Below, piece by piece: positions 1 to 11,560 of a stretch of DNA of 64,000 nucleotides. The notes beneath the pieces are model-generated. The model was not told where the DNA came from, did not search any database, and saw only the letters and a list, made by a program, of their open reading frames with translations. Source of the DNA: Escallonia rubra (lineage: Eukaryota; Streptophyta; Magnoliopsida; Escalloniales; Escalloniaceae); the NCBI GenBank assembly GCA_033065855.1, contig JAVXUO010002773.1, positions 310,001 through 374,000 on the forward strand, in the 5' to 3' direction. Every line of letters starts with the position of its first letter. The first letter of the stretch is position 1. Position numbers and translations under genes: made by a program.

Positions 1-1002
1 TTCTTTCACTTTTACTTCCTCACACCCCCCTCACCCAACCCCAACGAAAAGGAAGAAACAAAGGAAGTCCAGTTCAATGTACCTCAACTCAAGTGAAAGA
101 GAAAGAGAAAGAAAAGGGAAGGAATTCTTGTTGAAGTGAAGATAAAAACGAAGGACCAACATGAAGCCCTTTTCATGTCAATATCATAATCCACCACCAG
201 ATACTTTTTATTTTCTTAGTGCAAATAATTCATAACTACACTTCTCCATAATGGAGCCATTTATCCCACGTGATCGTCATGCCAGAGATGCTGCCTGAGA
301 ATCTCTGCTTTTCAATTTTTAACCAACACTAAGCTCTGGTTATGGAGGATGATTATGCAATTCTCCTCCTCCTGCCCACTCACTTCTTCTCTTTTCAGTA
401 CACTACTACCCTCCACATGAATTCCAAGATAACAACTACAATCTTGCTAATATGTCGTTTATTTATAAATACAAATGGAAAGATTTTGGCTGAAACCCCA
501 GTTTTTAGAATAGCCTATAGATTTGTATGTATAGTGATAAATGTTGGTAGCTAACTATAGTGAGATACGAAAAATTAGAAACTCTTCCTACGACTCGAAC
601 TGCAGCGAAGAAAGTTTCGATACACAAATTATAAAAATATATAATAAGAATAGTTTAATTAAGATCAAGATAAAATGCACCGAGAGTGGGACATGCAATT
701 GAAAGAAATTACTAAAGTGTGACCTCGTGTTTGTACTTTGGTTCTCGGTAGATGTGAGCAATTAGATACGTAAAAGCTAAAAGCCGGTTAAGTGGGAGAT
801 CAACAAACTTTAGAGTAAGCTATATTCACGCCATTTTCTTTTAGCTAAATTCACACGTTTTAGTCATGTGAAACTGAATTATTGACCATTTTCTATCCCT
901 TGTGATAAGGGGCCGCGGATTTAGTCAAAAAAGGGTAGCTCTAACCTCAACTAAGTTTGGAAAGTGTGATCATTGATTGTTTTCTGGTAATCAATTGTTT
1001 TC

Positions 1003-1222
1003 GAACAAATTTTGGCTGCTACCCAGGTTATAGGAATCTCTCTTCAAACCCGTATATTTTTAGTGACTTTTCAGTTTACATTTTCAGTGAAAATTCTTAA
1101 CAGTATTTTTCTAGCGTCACTAAATAAAAGTCACAAGAAACATATAACAACTATTAGTTGTTACTTTATGGGGGGAAGGTAGGTGGGAGATTTCTTTAAC
1201 CCGGGTAGCGCGAAATGTTTTC
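1003..1222. mobile_element. 220-bp MITE (Mutator-like) in duplication copy 1
   Basis: The insertion is flanked by the direct repeat ATTGTTTTC (994-1002 and 1223-1231), a 9-bp target-site duplication. Its ends form an imperfect inverted repeat of about 40 bp: the left end begins GAACAAATTTTGGCTGCTAC and the right end, reverse complemented, begins GAAAACATTTCGCGCTAC, both continuing with a CCxGGTTA..AATCTC pattern. Copy 2 of the duplication lacks the insert and has one ATTGTTTTC at the matching place, which gives a clean empty site. A 9-bp duplication points to a Mutator-type MITE. It has no coding capacity. Confidence 0.75.
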
Positions 1223-1342
1223 ATTGTTTTCTACTCTTTATTCAATGCAAAAAACTGAAAAACAAAAAACAAAAAAAAAAGTTTTAAGGGTTGAAGAAGT
1301 TATTGTAGACAAAAGAAGGGGCATTCTGTCAAGCACATCTTC

Positions 1343-1350
1343 TATATATA
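1343..1350 (+). promoter_or_regulatory. TATA box of small basic protein gene 1
   Basis: TATATATA lies 112 bases upstream of the ATG at 1455. The matching element of gene 2 (4831-4837, TATAAAA) lies at exactly the same distance, which supports both as core promoters. Confidence 0.6.
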
Positions 1351-1454
1351 GGCAGTAGGCAAAGCTCATTTCAAGTTCAACAGAAAAGCCCACACAAAAA
1401 TCACAAACCACCACCAAGAAAAACTTGTTTGAGAGATCCGAGTACACAACTGAG

Positions 1455-1631
1455 ATGGCAGGTGCAAGGAGGTTCGAGATGAACATCAATGGAGGGAGCT
1501 CGTCGAGAAGGGTTCATTCGAGCCGTCCGATCCCGAGGAGGGGTCAGGTGAAGGTGGCCATTGTGCTGGGATTGGCTCACTCTTTCGCTTCTATCTTCTC
1601 TTTCGGTGCTCGTTCTCAATCTTGGCGTTGA
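1455..1631 (+). CDS. Small basic plant protein (58 aa), tandem copy 1
   Basis: This is a single-exon gene for a 58-residue Arg-rich protein that starts MAGARR and carries a conserved-looking core RPIPRRGQVKVAIVLGLAHS followed by a short hydrophobic segment (FASIFSF). The start was chosen because it is the only ATG in frame, in a good plant context (GAGATGGC), and the frame upstream lacks an ATG. I know of no assigned function. The basic-then-hydrophobic architecture, without an N-terminal signal peptide, would fit a small cytosolic or membrane-associated peptide, which is inference. A near-identical paralogue lies 3.5 kb downstream (4943-5110), and a frameshifted third copy lies 120 bases downstream. 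The promoter holds a TATA box at 1343. Confidence 0.7.
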   Translation: MAGARRFEMNINGGSSSRRVHSSRPIPRRGQVKVAIVLGLAHSFASIFSFGARSQSWR

Positions 1632-1752
1632 ACTGGCCACTTGAAAGAGACTGTACTAAAAGATTAAGCTCTGAAAGCTTTTTTTGGATCAAAGACATCT
1701 TCAGTTCTCAGTTTTCCTTGGGTTTTGATCATCTTCTTGAAGAGGGACAGAA

Positions 1753-1909
1753 ATGGCAGCTGGTGCAAGAAGGACAGGGATGAGAGGTGGCCGGGGATTT
1801 GTTAAAGAAGCTCTGTAGGCGTCCGATACCATTGAGGGGTCAGGTGAAGGTTGGGATTGTCTTGGGCTCCCTTTTCACAGGCTGTGTGTGTGTGAAAGCA
1901 CCATTGTAA
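1753..1909 (+). pseudogene. Frameshifted third copy of the small basic protein gene
   Basis: From ATG 1753 the frame reads MAAGARRTGMRGGRGFVKEAL and stops at a TAG (1816-1818). One base out of that frame, the sequence continues with RRPIPLRGQVKVGIVLGS, clearly homologous to the core of the two intact paralogues, and ends at TAA 1907-1909 after a Cys/Val stretch made by a TG repeat. A single frameshift near 1810-1817 therefore separates the halves, and the C-terminus has diverged. A tiny intron is possible but I see no proper splice signals, so a decayed paralogue is the simpler reading. Confidence 0.65.
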
Positions 1910-3163
1910 TCATCAAGGAGGTTGTAGTTTTCGCACAAGTAAAAAACTTTGCTTTCCTCTTGTGGCCTTCTGATTTGGTTCCAAGAACAATTGAGGAATT
2001 ATTTACTATATAAGTTTGATTGGCAACAATTCTACTCAAATGTTCATACAAATTTTCCAAGAAATCAAGCTGTAATGTCCATTTTCATGCACTTTTAACC
2101 CTTGAGCTAAGGGTAAATATCCGACCCGTCGCTTTTAGTCATTTGAACGGGTTATTATAATTTTTCGCTTTAAGTCAATTGATCACCTCCGCGTAAAGTA
2201 AATCCGCCATTAGTGGTAGTGAGAATTTCTTCACTACAATGATAGATATGACATGCTTAACAGATGGTTTCTGGACTATTAGGGGTTAAGCTTTTATATT
2301 ATTTCATTTCACTACTTTATTCGTTGATTACAGTGTGTCAATTATTATTGTAGTTATATTAAAAAAAAAATTCCCGTCTCTCAGAATTAGTGTATTGTAA
2401 CAAATTTAACAGCGTCAGTACAACAAGGTGCTTCTACAACATTAATGCTACAAATGTATTCCTTGAGAAAATGAGAATATCCACTAAATTTTTGGTATAA
2501 CAAGATCGAGAATACACCGAACCGACATTGCTTCTTACATTGCTTATTACTCTTTCCGTGAATTTTGTTTTTGAGAATTTTGATAACTTATCCAACATTG
2601 TTCAAGCCAAAGACCCCTTAGCGACAAATCTCAACAACTGCCAATGAGAGTTTTATAAATGGCGTCCTCCACCCTAATTAATTTTAAGCTTGCAACTAAA
2701 TGAAGTCCCAAAACTTTATTCTTTTCAACTCGATGTTAGATTTAATGGTTTTCCAAAAGGCACCATAATACAATAAACCCACTATTTATATCCGGACAAA
2801 GGCATCAAATCTTCTTCCATTTTCTTCCTATGTTAGCAAGTCGTAAGTTACAAGGATTGAGATGTTGATCTGCCCTCTACAGACTACAAATGTGACAGTG
2901 GAGGAAACTCTTTTCATTATTGAAATGATTGATTGTGACTTTTATAATTAGTTATATCTCCAACTATCCCCTGATAAATGCTGGCTGCATACTTTGGTTC
3001 ATGAACCTTAACTGGAATTCTAGGAAATCTTGATTCATTGTACTTCTAATTCTTGTGAATTTGATTCCCTCGTGTACGTTTTAGGCACAAAGCTATGAAG
3101 ATTCCTTATTCCATGGTGACCAGAAAGTACTTAAGAATGTTGTCTTTGCATTCCTTGTATGCA
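1910..3163. other. Intergenic, no gene seen
   Basis: AT-rich DNA with short broken frames only. No splice-linked coding pattern, tandem repeat or transposon terminus was recognised. Confidence 0.5.
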
Positions 3164-3545
3164 CAGGGATAGCAATTTGGGGCGGCATATAGTGCCCCGT
3201 TAGGTCCCGCCCTAGATGAGGTCAATATGATGTTGGAGAAATGGGGCTGGGGCAATTCGTAATGGGACATTTAGAGGTTTAACTGACTTAGGCCTAAATG
3301 GGGTATCCTCGTTCCAACATATCTCCAGATATATGTATATAGAAGATGAGCCGCAAAATTTATAGTTAAAAAAATTCATTTTTTGTAAGCATTGAATAGT
3401 TAAAAAAAAAAATTATACGAAAAAGGTTGACCCATATTGAATCGGGTTCAAATGGGATGGGTTGGACCTAAACAAGATGGAACAAATGGAAGTGTGGCGA
3501 CTCAGGTTGGGGCAGGGGGCAGGAATCTCCATGTTACCATCCCTA
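3164..3545. mobile_element. 382-bp hAT-like MITE (degenerate)
   Basis: The left end reads CAGGGATAGCAATTTGGGG and the right end, reverse complemented, reads TAGGGATGGTAACATGGAG. These are imperfect terminal inverted repeats with the YAGGG start typical of hAT elements. The interior is rich in GGGGC/GGGTTGG subterminal motifs. An 8-bp target duplication could not be made out, so the boundaries are less certain than those of the element at 29226. It sits between the two duplication copies. Confidence 0.45.
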
Positions 3546-4830
3546 CTCATCACATACACCCATAAATTCTTGTCCCTCGATCACACACCATATTGTTATC
3601 CTACTCTCGCTCTTACCTCGACTTTTTTCCGTACAGTAGATGCTTCAATCAATAGTTTCGCACCATCTCTCGCTATAGTTCCTACATGCATGTGTTGCCC
3701 AACTCCGGTTTCTTTTTTATGTCGATTTCTTTCACTTTTCCTTCCTCACATTCCCCTCACCCAACCCCCACAAAAAGGAAGAAACAAAGGAAGTCCAGTT
3801 CAATGTACCTCAACTCAAGTGAAAGAGAAAGCGAAAGGAAATCTTATTGAAGTCAAGATAAAGACGAAGGACCATCATAAAGAAGAACTTTTCATATCAA
3901 TATCATAATCCACCACCGGATATTTCTTGGTGCAATTAATTCATCACTACACTTCTCCATAACGGAGCCATTTATCCCACGTGATCTCTGTGCAAGAGAT
4001 GCTGAGAATGTTCTGCTTTTCCATTTTTAACCAACACTAAGCTCTGGTTATGGAGGATGATGCAATTCTCCTCCTCCTGCCCACTCACTTCTTCTCTTCT
4101 CAGCACGATACTACCCTCCATATGAATTCTAAGATAAAAACTACAACTTTGCTAATATAAAGTTTATTTGGTAAATACGAATGGAAAGATTTTTGCAGCA
4201 ACTCTAATCGTAGGAATAACGTATAGACTTGTATACAATGGTAAATGATGGTCGCTAAGTACAGTGAGATTCGGAAAGTTAGAAGCTCGTCCTACGACTC
4301 GAATTGTAGAAAAAAAAATTTCAATACAATTATGAGGTATTATAATGAGAATTAGTTAATGAAGTTCAGGATAAAATGCACCGAGAGTGGGACAAGACAT
4401 TGAGAAAAATAACTGAAGTGTGACCTCATTTTTGTACTTTGGTTCTCGATAAATGTGAGCAATTAGGTTAGTGAGTTCCGACTCGATAAGTAAATAACGA
4501 CATAAAAGCTGAAAACTGATTAAGCGGGAGAGCAACAAACTTGAGGGTAGGCTAAACTGACACCATTTTCTTTAGCTAAATTCAAACTTTTTAGCCGCGC
4601 GAAAACTAAATTATTGACAATCTTCTATCCCTAGTTACAAGGGACCGTGGATTTAGTAAAAAAAGGGTAGCTTTGACCTCACCCTAAGTTTAGAAAGTGT
4701 GATCTCTGATTGTTTTCTGGTTGGCAATTGTTTTCTGCCCTTTATGCAATGCTAAAAACTTGAATTTTTTTAATAGGGTTGAAGAAGTTATTGTAGGCAA
4801 AATAAGGGGCATTCTATCAAGCACATCTTC

Positions 4831-4837
4831 TATAAAA
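4831..4837 (+). promoter_or_regulatory. TATA box of small basic protein gene 2
   Basis: TATAAAA, 112 bases upstream of ATG 4943, the same spacing as in gene 1. The surrounding core promoter (CATCTTCTATA...GGCAGTAGGCAAAGCTCATTTC) is almost identical between copies. Confidence 0.6.
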
Positions 4838-4942
4838 AGGCAGTAGGCAAAGCTCATTTCAAGTTCAACAGAAAAGCCCACACAAGAACTACAAACCACC
4901 ACCAAGAAAAGCTTGTTTGAGAGATCCAAGTACACAACTGAG

Positions 4943-5110
4943 ATGGCAGGTGCAAGGAGGTTAGAAATGAGCATCAATGGAGGGATGAGCTTGTCCAGAA
5001 GGGTTCATTCGAGCCGTCCGATCCCGAGGAGGGGTCAGGTGAAGGTGGCCATTGTGCTGGGACTGGCTCACTCTTTCGCTTCTATCTTCTCTTTCACTGC
5101 TCGTTCTTAA
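4943..5110 (+). CDS. Small basic plant protein (55 aa), tandem copy 2
   Basis: This single-exon paralogue of the gene at 1455 encodes 55 residues. The N-terminal half shows a few substitutions and a three-residue length change around the Ser-rich linker. From VHSSRPIPRRGQVK through the hydrophobic FASIFSF the two are identical, and only the last residues differ (TARS here against GARSQSWR), because the stop is reached earlier. The conserved core and variable ends suggest purifying selection on the core, which is inference from two sequences. The function is unknown to me. The start is the only in-frame ATG. Confidence 0.7.
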   Translation: MAGARRLEMSINGGMSLSRRVHSSRPIPRRGQVKVAIVLGLAHSFASIFSFTARS

Positions 5111-5144
5111 TCTTGGCGTTGAACTGGCCACTTGAAAGAGACCG

Positions 5145-5898
5145 AAGGGACAGCTTTGGTGATCTAGAAATGTTGGTTCGAGTCATCGAATCCTTTGGTG
5201 CGCTCACCCTTGCTCGCTCTCACGCTCTTGCTTCAAATACTCGCTTGCTCTCACTCTCGTGCTTTGGTGACATGGGTTGGTTTTGTTGATCGCTAAGAAT
5301 CCAAAACTACGGCGAAAATTGTTTAAGAATCGTTGTTTGATGTGCGATTGAAAGTTGATACTAGTACTGAATCTTTCGTGGACACTTCGTTAATTGTCGC
5401 TAATCTTTGCGACTCCTTGTCTCGTTAATTTTCATATTTGTCGCTAAACTTTGTTTACCACCTTCAACGATAGAAGGCTTTTCTTTGGATTAGCCATTGA
5501 TGGTTGGTAAAGTGAACTAAAAGTGAAAGCTTAAGCCCTTTGAAGCCAACTTGAAAACTCCACTTCTCTATGCTATTTGCAGAAACTGAATAAAAATGTT
5601 TGCTCCATCCATCCACAGCTAGGAAGCAAAACTAAAATTGTAATAAGAACTCTTAACTCACTGTAACTAATCAACAATTTATTCTTATGTGTTACTATCA
5701 AGACATAGCTATAAATTTTGCGGCTCAGTATTCTGATTTCTGGCCACCTTCCTTATACCCTAAGTTAAGCCAGCAGCAACGTAGATAGCAGTTAAATATG
5801 GCTCTAAACGTTGTGTATCAAAATTTTGCAAGTGCAAAGCAAGCAACTAGTCCGATCTGCCAGTGTGAGCGAAAAATGCCGGTTGAATGAAGCCAAGA
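5145..5898. other. Intergenic / 3' flank of the NADH dehydrogenase gene
   Basis: No gene seen. The part nearest 5898 should hold the 3' UTR of the minus-strand NADH dehydrogenase gene. Confidence 0.5.
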
Positions 5899-8800
5899 TC
5901 AACCTATCCTCGAGTTATCTCTGCCAAAGACCAGTGTGGTCGCCCAGTTCACAGCAACGTAAAACCTGTTCCGCCAGCTGATGACACGCGTCAGGTAAGC
6001 GGAGCGCCACATCAGCCAGCTTACGAACCCCGCGTGCGAGAGCCCCTTGGCATCCTGTTTAAAATGAACACGTATGCAACTTAGGATAACATTTGAGACA
6101 GGAAAAGGCTTGATCTCTGATTTTCTAAATAAACAGCAGCAGAATAGTCTGTCAGATCCCTCATAAGCTAGGAGAGTTTTACCATTTTTATGCTCTTGGT
6201 ATTACATTGCAGAACTTGTACACAAGATTGTACACTGTTTTATGTTCCTCCCATATATTTTGGAGAGAAGCTGTTGTGATATTTTAAGCAGAGGAGCTAG
6301 GAGAGAGGGTAACAGTAAATCAGATTACCTTGGACTGCCGGAGGTCGACCAGCGCCTTGTAACGCCCTACAGATGCCATGCTTCCTAGATGCTTGTAGAC
6401 AAAAGGTTCACCGTGAGGGACGTCTTTTGCAGAGAAAGCCTTGCCCCCATTCTGCTTCCCAATTCTGTTAAACACCTCAACAAGATATTTCCCTTCTCTT
6501 TCTGCGACCTGCGTGAATAATGTTGCAAATGATTAGATTTTAGTTGTCACACGCCATAATACAAAATTTAGTTCTGTTGTGAGACCATAACAGCTATAAA
6601 AAAAAATTCTAGCTATAAGCTAACTTCGATGCTACTACGAGTAGATTCACGAAGTAGTTTCGTGACCAGCAAATACGTAGTTAAGTCCTGCCCTCCAGAT
6701 AAATGCCTCAACTGGCAATTCTTGTTCCTTCTATACAATTATATATATCATACCTGAACTTGATAGAAGTGGCAAGAGGCAACCTCATCTTAGATATTAC
6801 ACTACCACAAAGATTGAGTTCAAAAGTCAAAAGCGTACATAATTACAGTAAATTTCACAATTGAACCGACCCAAAGATTTAGCTCTGATACTGTTATTCA
6901 ACATTTTTCACAGGAAGAGCGATGAAACTCAATTAACCTGGAAAGCAAACTTCATTCCATAGGAACAGCGTTCCTCAAAATTTTGAGTTGAATGAGCACA
7001 ATACCTATGATCACAACTTGTGAACCTATTTTCTCCCAAATACAGCAGTGGAGGACCCCAGAAATCGTAGTACAGATTATTGACTTTATGATGCGAGTTG
7101 TAATGAAAAAACCTTGACAGAAAATGCAGGGAAAAACTGAAATTAGAACCCAGAGATGACTGACCTGAGCTAGAGCTGGAAGCACCTGCCTGCCAGTCTG
7201 TTCAAGAAAACCAGCACAATCTCCAAGGGCAAACACATCTTCCACGGAAGGGACTCGCATATATTCATCGACACCAATCCTGTGAAAGTTGAGCAAATTA
7301 ATTTTTTGCTACAACATAGAAACTGGAGAGGAATAAATTTAAGAAACATTCTTACAGCAGAAAAAATAGTTATACCTTCCACCTTGGGACTTGGGAAGAT
7401 TCAGAGATTTCACAAACTCAGAGGGGCCAACACCAGTGGACCAGACCAAAAGGCCATAAGGAACATCACTCCCATCACTTAAAACAATCTTGTTGGGGTG
7501 CACCTCTTTCACAACACCTCGCACGAGTCGAACGCCACACTGATTAAAAGTTGCAAATGTTACCAGTTCTTTTTTCTTTTATAAGTTCTAAAATGGTACT
7601 GATAACTAACGATAGTAGAATTACACTTCCTCCAGGATGCAGGATAGAAAATCACCTTGGTTAAGTGTTTTGTGGCATATTGCCGTAGTCCAACATCAAA
7701 TGACGACAAGATCTCATTTGCCTGAACAAGGGAGATTAGTTGACATTTTATTATGATCTCCTCCTTCAAACATGCACATGAGCGTTCTTGAGCATAAAGG
7801 AAAAGTTTATTAATACCTCAATGAGGGTGACACGGATGTAGTTTTTAACATGAGCATACCGCTGACGGACATCTCTCATGATAAAATCACTCAATTCACC
7901 ACTAAACTCTACCCCAGTAGGGCCACCACCAATGACAACACAGTGCAGCAGACGCTCCTTGTCCTCTTCTGATATACCTGCAATTACAGATTGAAATGCA
8001 AAATTACAACCTTATTCAATTAGACGTATATCAGCACTCATTACTAGGATGGACAAAAAGAATGATAAAAGCTTTTCCCTAAGCCTAATAGATGAAGCAC
8101 CCTATGTACTTAATTGATGATAATGACAAGATGAGAGGATGAACCACAAAGAGCAAATTTTTGTTGCTGGACTTATGACGCAGATCACTATGTTCTCCCT
8201 AACAACTATTTTCAGATCATTTACCCCAAGATAAACAGATAAGTGATATATGACTACAACTTCAACAATGGGTTAGAAAGAGAAAACCCACGAGTAAGGC
8301 CTTAAATGCAAAAAGTCAGTTATCGATGTCATAAGGAATGTATTTACTTGCCACATTAGGTGCGTTCAGGCAGAAAAGGCTAAAAACTTTATACGATGCT
8401 GAAGTTATGATAGTGTGGCTACATTTTAGTTAAAAACTATATTGCAACTTTCTGATGGACTACTGCATTAGACAGTGGTAAACAGCAGATAGTAAATTGC
8501 AGACTCATTCGACATCAAGAGTTGGAAACCCATGTCTTACCTGGATTTTCAGAGAGCATCAGGTTTAGAAGAAGCTTCTTCCTTATCTCTTGGGCATGAT
8601 TCACTTCACGGAGAAAGAATGCGTGTTCCTTTACTCCTTTTATACCAAAGGTCAGGGGCTCTGCTCCAGCAGCAATGACAAGCTTGTCATATGCAACTTT
8701 GAATCGGTAAGGCTCACTACGAAGCCCAGCATCATTAACAGTCTCGCAGTACACCTGTTGTTGTGAAGCAACAGTAAAAAGTTTCAGTAACTATGACTTC

Positions 8801-9761
8801 ACGATGTAAAAGATCTAGAAATCTCCCTCCCTCGGTCTATTAATACGCATATACACACATAAATTTCTCTAAGTTGACTCCACATGTTTGCTGAATGATA
8901 TGATGCGACTCAAGGTATAGATTACACAGGACAGCACAAACGTGAAACGCATGGATTGGTTAACGGACTCGACTGAAACTTAATTCTTTGCCATGTCATT
9001 TAGAAAATACTCGAGGGAAGGCAATGGATTTGAATATTAATGATGCAATAAATATGGTTTCCCTGCATAGCTTTTGTTACTCGAGGGGATAGCTGTTCTA
9101 ATGCTCATATGGTAAAGAGGAAATACGCCCATCTGGAATTGCTATAATTGGAAAAGAGAGCGGTTAGTAAACTTACTTCATGTTTGTCTGTGTCAACTCC
9201 AGTGCAGGAAGCCAGGTAAAAGAAGGAATTAGGATCCTTTGACAACGCAGACTGTATCCGGCTGACTGGCTCAGTAACTGACCGAAACTCTAGGGTTCCA
9301 ACACATGTTGACGCAAGCAAAGGAGTGAAGACCATGTGGTTCCTTGGTGATATGCACACAACGTCATAAATTTCGGTATCAAGCCCTTTAAGGAATCTGC
9401 ATGCCGCCCATCCAGTGCCAAGAACCACCACCCTAGGCTTTTCGCCCAGTTTTGTAGCTTCCAGGGTAGGATACTTTGGGTCGTCATACTCCATATCAGA
9501 ATCCTCCACAACCCTCTCTGCATGAGCAAAAAGATACTCTGGAGTTGCTCTTATTCCCCTGCGCCCAAAACTGATATGATCTACCTTCCTTATGTTTGAC
9601 AGGTATGACAAATTGCCACCTGGTTTAACATTTTCAAGGGAAGGCAAGGAATGCTTGTAAGTTGACAAGCCCCCACAGAGAGTATCCTTCTCACTTGTAC
9701 GATTGCCAACGGCTCCTCCTGACCGTCTATATCCATTCCTGGCAATCCTTGCAAATGCCAT
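5899..9761 (-). CDS. NDA: Internal alternative NAD(P)H:ubiquinone oxidoreductase (type II NDH, NDA type)
   Basis: A non-proton-pumping flavoenzyme of the inner face of the mitochondrial inner membrane, which passes electrons from matrix NADH to ubiquinone and bypasses complex I. Eight exons keep frame: 9761-9177, 8754-8541, 7977-7817, 7721-7656, 7539-7376, 7279-7165, 6508-6329, 6054-5899, giving 546 aa. An Arg-rich presequence-like N-terminus precedes the FAD-binding motif [13 protein letters not shown] (exon 1). The NADH-binding motif [18 protein letters not shown] is in exon 3, and LPALAQVAEREG and [19 protein letters not shown] follow. There is no EF-hand insertion, which argues against the external NDB class. 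The start is ATG 9761, the first ATG of the frame. The C-terminus is SRIG, one residue longer than the SRI ending of the Arabidopsis proteins. Confidence 0.92.
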
Positions 9762-11560
9762 ACCGAAAGTATCAGTTTCGAGCAAAAGCTGATACCCTTG
9801 GAAACTCTTACAAAAGCAATTCAGCTGACTTGGCCTATTTGAAGTTCACTGTAACAGGAATGTGTTCAAGTAAGTTGAATGACTAAATATTTTAAGAAAG
9901 GGAGGTCTTAATGTGTATATATAGGGAGATGTTCATAAGGATACCCAAGAAGGTGACAAAGGTAAAGACAATTGTTACACCAGCTGGAGTGCTGATCCAA
10001 CAAAGTTATGACCAAACTAACGACAGCAAGAAAACAATGGTTTCAACAACCAAATGACAACAATAGTCTCCACGACCAGATGAACAGAAAACAAAATAAA
10101 CTTTGCTTTGATCATCAAGTGATGGCAGCTACAAAGACAAATTTCTTTGTAGGATATCGTGGCCATCGACCCACTTTTGTGCACTCTGGCTGCTATAAGG
10201 CTCCAAAACCTGTTAACTTTACTAGTGATATACATAACACTCAATAACCAGTAGGCCAGGAGGCCATACATGCTTTACACTGGAGGGCTGGTTTTGAAAC
10301 ATCAGAATGAGCATTTCTCAGCTAAAACTTACAATCCGAATGCACACAATTTACCTGCACTGGTTAGAGAAAGGTTGTTACACCTTAGAATGTCTTTTCT
10401 TGCACTTCTCCACAATCCCCTGCCACAGACAAAAAAAACCAACTTCTTACTACTAATTTATCAACAAATTGGCTCCTTTATGGACTTAAAACAAACAATT
10501 GGAGGTCTTAAAATTCGAACCACTAAAAGGATCACCAAACTCGACCAACAGAACTGCTGAAAGCTTCAGATTAACAAAAACGTGTCTGTTTCTGTTTCAC
10601 AAAGATGTTTCTTTGCCTACCAATTTTACAAAATAAACTTGCATTTGATCATCAAGTATCCAATGAAGAGGAAGCAGTTTACAAGAGACCATCTAAACAT
10701 ATAATCGATCAACACAAAATGGTTAAACAAACTTGGAAAATGCTAAAAAAAACAATGATATACAGAGTAAACAAGCTTCAATCCGAGCAAGATCGAGGAA
10801 GCCCCATCATACCTGACGCAACAAAGCTCATACATTCACCACTACAATGCATCAGATCAGCTAAACCTCACTTTTTAAAACAAAAATTTACTAATGCAGT
10901 TAAAGAAAAATCACCCAATAAGGAAAAACATAAATAAAACAGTTATTTCTGCTAGGTTGTACGAGAAACACATAGACGCAGATAATTACGTGCAAGCGTT
11001 ACAAACTCATGAACAATAGACCAAGAAGGTCAAGCATTTCCAAAAGGGGGCCGCCGGCAGAAAAATGTACAATAATCAGAAAAATCTACCTTTAAACACC
11101 ATCTTTCCACAAACAAATCAACAAACCCATGTAAAGATTTGTACGCGTATGCAAACATAACATGTATAACTGTGAATATAAACAAAAAGAGAAAAGAAAG
11201 GGGAAACAAAGAAATATACTTTTGGAGTGTTTGAATGTGCTAGTAATAAGCTGTACCAATGCACATGTCCATGATTTCAGGAAGACAACTTTGACACAGA
11301 AGCCATCAATGTTCCAATACTATATTCCAGTAGTACAAACCCCTCAATAGAATAATGTAGACACAATCTTGATGCCCAAGAAAGTTTAAGGAGGCTGCTA
11401 CCTTATGAAAAGTCACAACAGATATTTGTAGAGAAACCCTGTGACAGGTTTAGGGGGGGTGGCGGGGTTGTGGGTGGGAGTCAAAGAGTCTTCTTCTACC
11501 CTTTCTTGTTTGACTGTGAAAAGGTGAGGCAGGGGAAAGAAAAGGGAAACCGCCCAAATG
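9762..11560 (-). other. 5' region of the NDA gene with a probable leader intron
   Basis: No protein-coding exon was found. Read on the minus strand, the sequence CATAAG|GTAGCAGC at about 11400 is a good donor and GGTATCAG|CTTTTGC at about 9790 is a possible acceptor, so a 5' UTR intron of about 1.6 kb is plausible, with the promoter near or above 11560. Several open frames in between are spurious and show no family resemblance. Confidence 0.3.

Larger units (their letters stand above)
1..1653 (+). repeat. Tandem segmental duplication, copy 1 (truncated by window start)
   Basis: This stretch is collinear with 3728-5144, from the pyrimidine-rich start (TTCTTTCACTTTT...) through an ACGTG-containing segment near 268, the TATA box and the small gene, to the GAACTGGCCACTTGAAAGAGAC motif after the gene. 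The main structural difference is a 220-bp insertion at 1003-1222 present only here. Smaller indels and many substitutions separate the copies outside the gene, while gene and core promoter are close to identical. The left edge of the unit is not visible because the window begins inside it. Confidence 0.9.
3728..5144 (+). repeat. Tandem segmental duplication, copy 2
   Basis: Collinear with 1-1653, including the pyrimidine-rich start, the CCACGTGATC motif near 3977, the promoter and the small gene. It lacks the 220-bp MITE found in copy 1. Homology stops shortly after GAACTGGCCACTTGAAAGAGAC, and the following sequence (5150 onward) is unique. Confidence 0.9.

Noticed and set aside
10008..10937. 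Chain of plus-strand frames at 10008, 10270 and 10605
   Set aside because: Low-complexity, Lys/Asn-rich translations of the probable NDA leader intron, with no mutual splice pattern or domain.
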